Assembly: GCF_009765355.1 (NCBI RefSeq)
Contig: NZ_VTHK01000016.1
Span: forward strand, 124,001-188,000
Reading direction: 5' to 3'
Length of the DNA stretch: 64,000 nt
Origin: Amycolatopsis anabasis
GTDB lineage: Bacteria; Actinomycetota; Actinomycetes; Mycobacteriales; Pseudonocardiaceae
Both the position numbers and the translations under genes were made by a program. Below are positions 60,811 through 64,000 of the stretch, piece after piece. Position 1 is the first letter of the stretch; the number at the start of each line of letters is the position of its first letter. The notes under the pieces are model-generated. The model searched no databases. It was given only the letters and a program-made list of their open reading frames with translations, and was not told where the DNA came from.

Positions 60811-61066
60811 GATTACACGAGAAGGGAGGTGGTCCGAAGTTGATTAACTACAGGACTCGTGAGGTGGCTGTCCGCTAGCGGACCCACGCGGTAGGACTTC
60901 TCAGTCGGCGCAGCGACTACTTCCGACCACCTGTCGGCTCGTCGCCAGCACCGTGTGTGCCTGTCAGCGAATACCAGGCAGTCACCGGACCCCCGATGCT
61001 CCCGGGAACCAGTCCGACCCGGGCCCGAACGGCTGACGACGTTCGGGAGGCGCGTCGGGGGTCACC
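60811..61066 (+). ncRNA. Unassigned structured RNA / leader
   Basis: The predicted transcript folds into consecutive stems. AGGTGGTC and GAAG (60827-60839) face CTTC and GACCACCT (60920-60932), sequestering the ribosome site of the 12-codon ORF. GTCCGC-TA-GCGGAC is at 60870-60883, AGTCG/CGACT near 60903-60918 and TGCCTG/CAGGCA at 60958-60980. GACCCCCGA (60988-60996) pairs with TCGGGGGTC (61055-61063), enclosing CCCGGG/CCCGGG (61001-61023) and CCCGAACG/CGTTCGGG (61024-61047). No long ORF lies in the 360-bp gap. I do not recognise the family. Confidence 0.6.
60840..60878 (+). CDS. 12-residue leader peptide ORF
   Basis: TTG-started ORF encoding MINYRTREVAVR, with its TAG stop in the loop of a perfect hairpin (60870-60883). 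Upstream, AGAAGGGAGGTGGT (60819-60832) matches 13 of 14 bases of the complement of the 16S 3' end, an exceptionally strong ribosome site. The extreme SD, tiny ORF and surrounding stems suggest a regulatory leader. Confidence 0.5.
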   Translation: MINYRTREVAVR

Positions 61067-61133
61067 CCTATTACCGATTGCGAATTCATTACTAATGGCG
61101 CGGGCATCCGGCGTAACCGGTTAGCCTTCCCGG

Positions 61134-61691
61134 GTGCTGCAGCCCGAGTACCCGATCACCACGGCCCGGCTGGTGCTGCGCCCGTTCACCCTCAGCGATC
61201 TGGATGCCCTGTACGGATTCCAGTCCCGCCCGGACGTCACGCAGTACCTCAGCTGGGAACCGCGGAACCGGACGGAAACCGCGGCGGCACTGCAGCGGCG
61301 GATCGCCACCGCGCGGCTCACCGAGAACGGCCGGTTCCTCTCGATCGCGGCCCAGCGGGCCGACACCGGGCAACTGATCGGCGATCTCTTCCTGGAAGTG
61401 GTCAGCACCGAACACCGGCAGGGCGAAATCGGCTTCGTGTTCCATCCCGACCACCACGGCCGGGGATTCGCGGGCGAGGCCGCGGTCGAACTGCTCCGGC
61501 TCGGTTTCGAACGGCTCGGGCTGCACCGGATCATCGGCCGCTGCGACGCGCGGAACACCGCGTCCGCCGCGCTGATGGAAGGGCTCGGCATGCGCAGCGA
61601 GGCGCATTTCCGGGAAAACGAGCGGCTCAAGGGGAACTGGACCGACGAACTCGTGTTCGCCATCCTCGAGCACGAATGGAAGCGGCGGTAG
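61134..61691 (+). CDS. GNAT acetyltransferase, RimJ/RimL type
   Basis: 185 residues. The N-terminal TARLVLRPFTLSD strand, acetyl-CoA loop HPDHHGRGFAGEAA and NTASAALMEGLGM are typical. The acceptor is unknown. The -10 TAGCCT (61122-61127) puts +1 exactly at the GTG at 61134, so it may be leaderless and independent of the structured RNA upstream. A read-through transcript would place that RNA in its 5' leader. Confidence 0.88.
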   Translation: MLQPEYPITTARLVLRPFTLSDLDALYGFQSRPDVTQYLSWEPRNRTETAAALQRRIATARLTENGRFLSIAAQRADTGQLIGDLFLEVVSTEHRQGEIGFVFHPDHHGRGFAGEAAVELLRLGFERLGLHRIIGRCDARNTASAALMEGLGMRSEAHFRENERLKGNWTDELVFAILEHEWKRR

Positions 61692-61746
61692 CGCAGCTCA
61701 CCCCGGCGCACCCGCCGCGACGCGCGGCACGCGGCGATGGGGCAGC

Positions 61747-62805
61747 ATGGTGCCCGTGCTCTTCGACAGGATGATCCGTCCCGCCCTCTACCGGCTGGGC
61801 AAGAACGACCCGGAAGTGGTGCACGAGCGCACCCTGCGCGCGCTCGGCGGCCTCGCCAAGATGCCGCCCGCGCTCACCGCGCTGCGGCGCTACTTCGGCT
61901 CGGACGATCCGGTGACCGTGTTCGGGCTCCGGTTCCCCAACCGGGTGGGCCTGGCCGCGGGGATGGACAAGGACGGCCGCGCGCTCGCCGCGTGGGCGGC
62001 GCTGGGGTTCGGTTTCGTCGAAGCGGGCACGGTGACCCGGCTCGCCCAGCCGGGCAACCCGAAGCCGCGCCTGTACGCGCTGCCGGAGAGCGACGCGGTG
62101 ATCAACCGGATGGGCTTCAACAACGCCGGTGCCGACGCCCTCGCGGAAAGGCTTGCCACGCAAGGAAAGCCGGATATCCCGCTGGGCGTGAGCATCGGCA
62201 AGTCGAAGGCCGCGGCGCTGGCGGAGGCGGTGGGCGACTACCAGGCCTCGCTGCGGGCGCTGTACCCGTACGCGGACTACTTCGCGATCAACGTCAGCTC
62301 CCCGAACACCCCGGGACTGCGCGCGCTGCAGGACCGCTCGGCGCTGACCGAACTGCTCGCCGCGCTCGGCGAGCTGTCCGGCTCGCTGGCCGAGCGGGCG
62401 GGCCGGGCGCCCACTCCCCTGCTGGTGAAGGTCGCGCCGGATCTCACCGACTCCGCGCTCGGCGAACTGCTCGAGGTCTGCGACGCCCATCAGGTCGCCG
62501 GGATCATCGCGACGAACACCACGCTGTCCCGGGACGGACTGGCCGGCACCGAGGCGCACCTGGGCAAGGAGATCGGCGGGCTGTCCGGGCGGCCGCTGGC
62601 CGGACGGGCACGGGACGTGGTGCGGTTCGTGCACGAGCACACCGGGGGCAAGCTCCCGATCATCGGCGTGGGCGGGATCCTCGGGCCGCACGACGCGCGG
62701 CTGATGCTGGACGCCGGGGCGAGCCTGGTGCAGGTCTACACCGGCTTCGCGCTGCACGGCCCCGGTCTGGTCCGGTCCATCGGCCGGGCGCTGTCAACCG
62801 GGTGA
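61747..62805 (+). CDS. pyrD: Dihydroorotate dehydrogenase, class 2
   Basis: 352 residues. FMN and substrate motifs GLAAGMDKDGRALAAW, EAGTVT, NRMGFNN, NVSSPNTPGLR (catalytic serine of class 2) and the late VGGILGP. An N-terminal membrane-associating extension marks the quinone-dependent class. It oxidises dihydroorotate in pyrimidine synthesis. No other pyr genes are nearby. The ATG at 61747 is used. Confidence 0.95.
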   Translation: MVPVLFDRMIRPALYRLGKNDPEVVHERTLRALGGLAKMPPALTALRRYFGSDDPVTVFGLRFPNRVGLAAGMDKDGRALAAWAALGFGFVEAGTVTRLAQPGNPKPRLYALPESDAVINRMGFNNAGADALAERLATQGKPDIPLGVSIGKSKAAALAEAVGDYQASLRALYPYADYFAINVSSPNTPGLRALQDRSALTELLAALGELSGSLAERAGRAPTPLLVKVAPDLTDSALGELLEVCDAHQVAGIIATNTTLSRDGLAGTEAHLGKEIGGLSGRPLAGRARDVVRFVHEHTGGKLPIIGVGGILGPHDARLMLDAGASLVQVYTGFALHGPGLVRSIGRALSTG

Positions 62806-62812
62806 AGCAGGG

Positions 62813-63385
62813 TCACGCGGGGTACATCTGGGGGTAGGCACTTACCAGTGACGCCGGACTGACCTGTACGGGGTACGGCTGGTCCAAGTCGGCAGATTCG
62901 GTGCCGATCAGTTTCGCATGCTGGACGTACTCGTCTCCTCGCCGGACGAACACCAGCATGCTCGGTTCGTCCGGATCGACGATCCAGTAGTTCGGGCAGC
63001 CCGCTTCGGCCAGTTTGGCCCGTTTGAGTTCCAGGTCGACCAGCCGGGTGCTGCGGGAAAGCACCTCGACGGCCAGTTCCGGCGGGCCGACGAGGCCGCG
63101 TTCGGTGAAGGCGTCCCGGTCGCCCACCACGACGTCCGGGATGAACACGGTGTCCTCGGCCAGCATGACGTCCACCGGCGCCGGCAGCACTTCCAGCCAG
63201 CGCGGACAGTTCCGGGTCAGCGCCTCGAGCAGGCGGCTGACCGCGCGTTGATGCACCGGGCGGGGCGAGGGACTCACAACCAGCACCCCGTCCACCAGTT
63301 CGTAGCGACGCCCGTCATCTGGGATCGCCTCCAGGTCTGCCTTCGTGAGCGGTCGACCAGGGGGAAATGGGGGAACACTTCCCAT
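62813..63385 (-). CDS. Uma2-family endonuclease-fold protein
   Basis: 190 residues of the Uma2 (DUF820) family with a PD-(D/E)xK nuclease fold. RRYELVDGVLVVSPSP, PDVVVGDRD, ELAVEVLSRSTRLVDLELKRAKLAEAGCPNYWIVDPDE give the D, E and K positions. Uma2 genes are abundant in actinobacteria; their role is unclear. The ATG at 63385 has GAAAGG upstream. It converges with pyrD. Confidence 0.88.
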   Translation of the reverse strand: MGSVPPFPPGRPLTKADLEAIPDDGRRYELVDGVLVVSPSPRPVHQRAVSRLLEALTRNCPRWLEVLPAPVDVMLAEDTVFIPDVVVGDRDAFTERGLVGPPELAVEVLSRSTRLVDLELKRAKLAEAGCPNYWIVDPDEPSMLVFVRRGDEYVQHAKLIGTESADLDQPYPVQVSPASLVSAYPQMYPA

Positions 63386-63629
63386 CGTGCGGACCTTTCC
63401 CAGGAGATACCAGCAACGGCGAAAGCGACGGACTCGCAAACTCCGCTCAAACTTACCGATTTTACCGACCCGACCGGCAGAAGGCCGGGTTCCGCGGCTC
63501 AGCGCGCGCAAGCGCACGGCTACGCAGCGTGTCGCATTTCCGGCCCTCATTCATCCGACTCGGGGAGCTTACGGCCACCTGGATGATTTTCGCACCGAAT
63601 GTCCGTCAAGCCGCCGCGGCACGCCGGTA

Positions 63630-64000
63630 TCACTCTGCGGAGTTGGTCGCGCTCAGGTGCCCCGGATATGCCCGCCAGCCGCGGTAATCGGAAAGGTCGG
63701 TGGCGGCGGCCGCGGTCACCGGGCCGCGGGGGAAGCCGCGCAGGTGCCCGCCGAACACCACGAGGTCGATTCCCGTTGCGGGATAAGGGTTTTCTTCTTC
63801 TCACCGGTCAGCAACACGGCCACGTCGAGCGCCACCTGATCTTCGAAGGCGCGGGTGACCAAGCTGACCCCGAACGGGCGGGCGTCGGCATCGGCGACCG
63901 GAGCCGCGACCGCCGCGAGAATAATCCGGCGACCGTCGGGTCCACTTCGGACCGGTGCGCCGAGATGAACTCCCCCTCCGCGACGGTCCCGTTGAACGCC
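63630..64000 (-). pseudogene. Decayed amidase/allophanate-hydrolase fragment
   Basis: The minus strand shows three short amidase-like stretches in different frames. FNGTVAEGEFISAHRSEVDP is nearest the right edge. Then comes LAAVAAPVADADARPFGVS followed by LVTRAFEDQVALDVAVLLTG. Last is GIDLVVFGGHLRGFPRGPVT, ending at a stop at 63632. The last two resemble the end of the amidase domain and the start of the C-terminal domain of allophanate hydrolase. At least two frameshifts separate them, so the gene is probably dead; the rest lies beyond the window. The 63386-63629 spacer shows no gene. Confidence 0.5.

Noticed and set aside
60811..61066. tmRNA, RNase P RNA, SRP RNA or T-box
   Set aside because: None of the diagnostic sequences recalled for these RNAs (tag frame with tRNA-like ends, P4 core, SRP apical loop, GGTGGNACCGC) was found.

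Overview
The window is high-GC actinobacterial chromosome. Gene order and content point to a Pseudonocardiaceae member, probably Amycolatopsis or a close relative. The evidence is a Wag31-type DivIVA, a SepF/YggS/PgeF block beside ftsZ, a sigK/rskA pair, a DUF3558/PPE/EspG type VII secretion accessory cluster, a DtxR/IdeR-type iron box and a translational-type T-box before ileS. No rRNA, tRNA, CRISPR array or intact insertion sequence was seen. The genus call is inference.

Layout. 1-4.9 kb (minus): partial glycerate kinase, an SLC13-type anion transporter, an OmpR-type response regulator, its histidine kinase and a small Asp-rich membrane protein. Identical operator-like sites precede both the transporter and the two-component operon. 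4.9-8.3 kb: ileS with a T-box. 8.4-13.7 kb: FUSC transporter and GNAT (plus), a divergent MFS/ArsR pair around a 24-bp palindrome, and a conserved membrane protein with an Ada-like Cys motif. 13.8-38.3 kb: a nearly complete dcw cluster on the minus strand, read mraZ-rsmH-ftsL-ftsI, murE-murF-mraY-murD-ftsW-murG-murC-ftsQ, ftsZ-pgeF-yggS, sepF, yggT, divIVA. It is interrupted twice: an orphan ABC-2 permease plus repeats sits between ftsI and murE, and a five-gene redox/sigma-factor block (osmC, OhrR-like regulator, DUF664 protein, sigK, rskA) sits between ftsQ and ftsZ. mraZ has a four-box MraZ operator, and an mraW-type RNA element lies ahead of rsmH.

38.6-40.9 kb: EspG, PPE-like, DUF3558 lipoprotein and WXG100-like genes. 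41.2-46.1 kb: moxR-DUF58-transglutaminase operon (plus). 46.3-48.2 kb: DUF3040 protein and DNA polymerase IV (minus). 48.2-52.1 kb: an iron-box-controlled, EntF-like C-A-T-TE NRPS with a serine-type specificity code. 52.2-59.6 kb: NmrA-like reductase, methyltransferase, tandem ParA-like ATPases (the first broken by a one-base frameshift), Nei-like glycosylase, a NarL-type two-component system, a PmtA-like methyltransferase and a DedA protein. 59.7-64 kb: adenosine deaminase, an unassigned structured RNA locus with a 12-codon leader ORF, GNAT, pyrD, a Uma2 nuclease and a decayed amidase/allophanate hydrolase fragment.

How it works together. The core is septal peptidoglycan synthesis and division control. 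Several other genes (NRPS, OhrR-like regulator, both ParA genes, a GNAT) have a TANNNT -10 hexamer exactly 6-7 nt before the start codon, which predicts leaderless mRNAs. Most convergent gene pairs are separated by long palindromes that recur in the window, and two families of short tandem repeats (21-bp and 22-bp units) fill intergenic spaces. The most unusual locus is 60.78-61.07 kb. There a near-perfect Shine-Dalgarno for a tiny TTG-started ORF can pair with a complementary segment about 100 nt downstream, inside a chain of well-formed hairpins.
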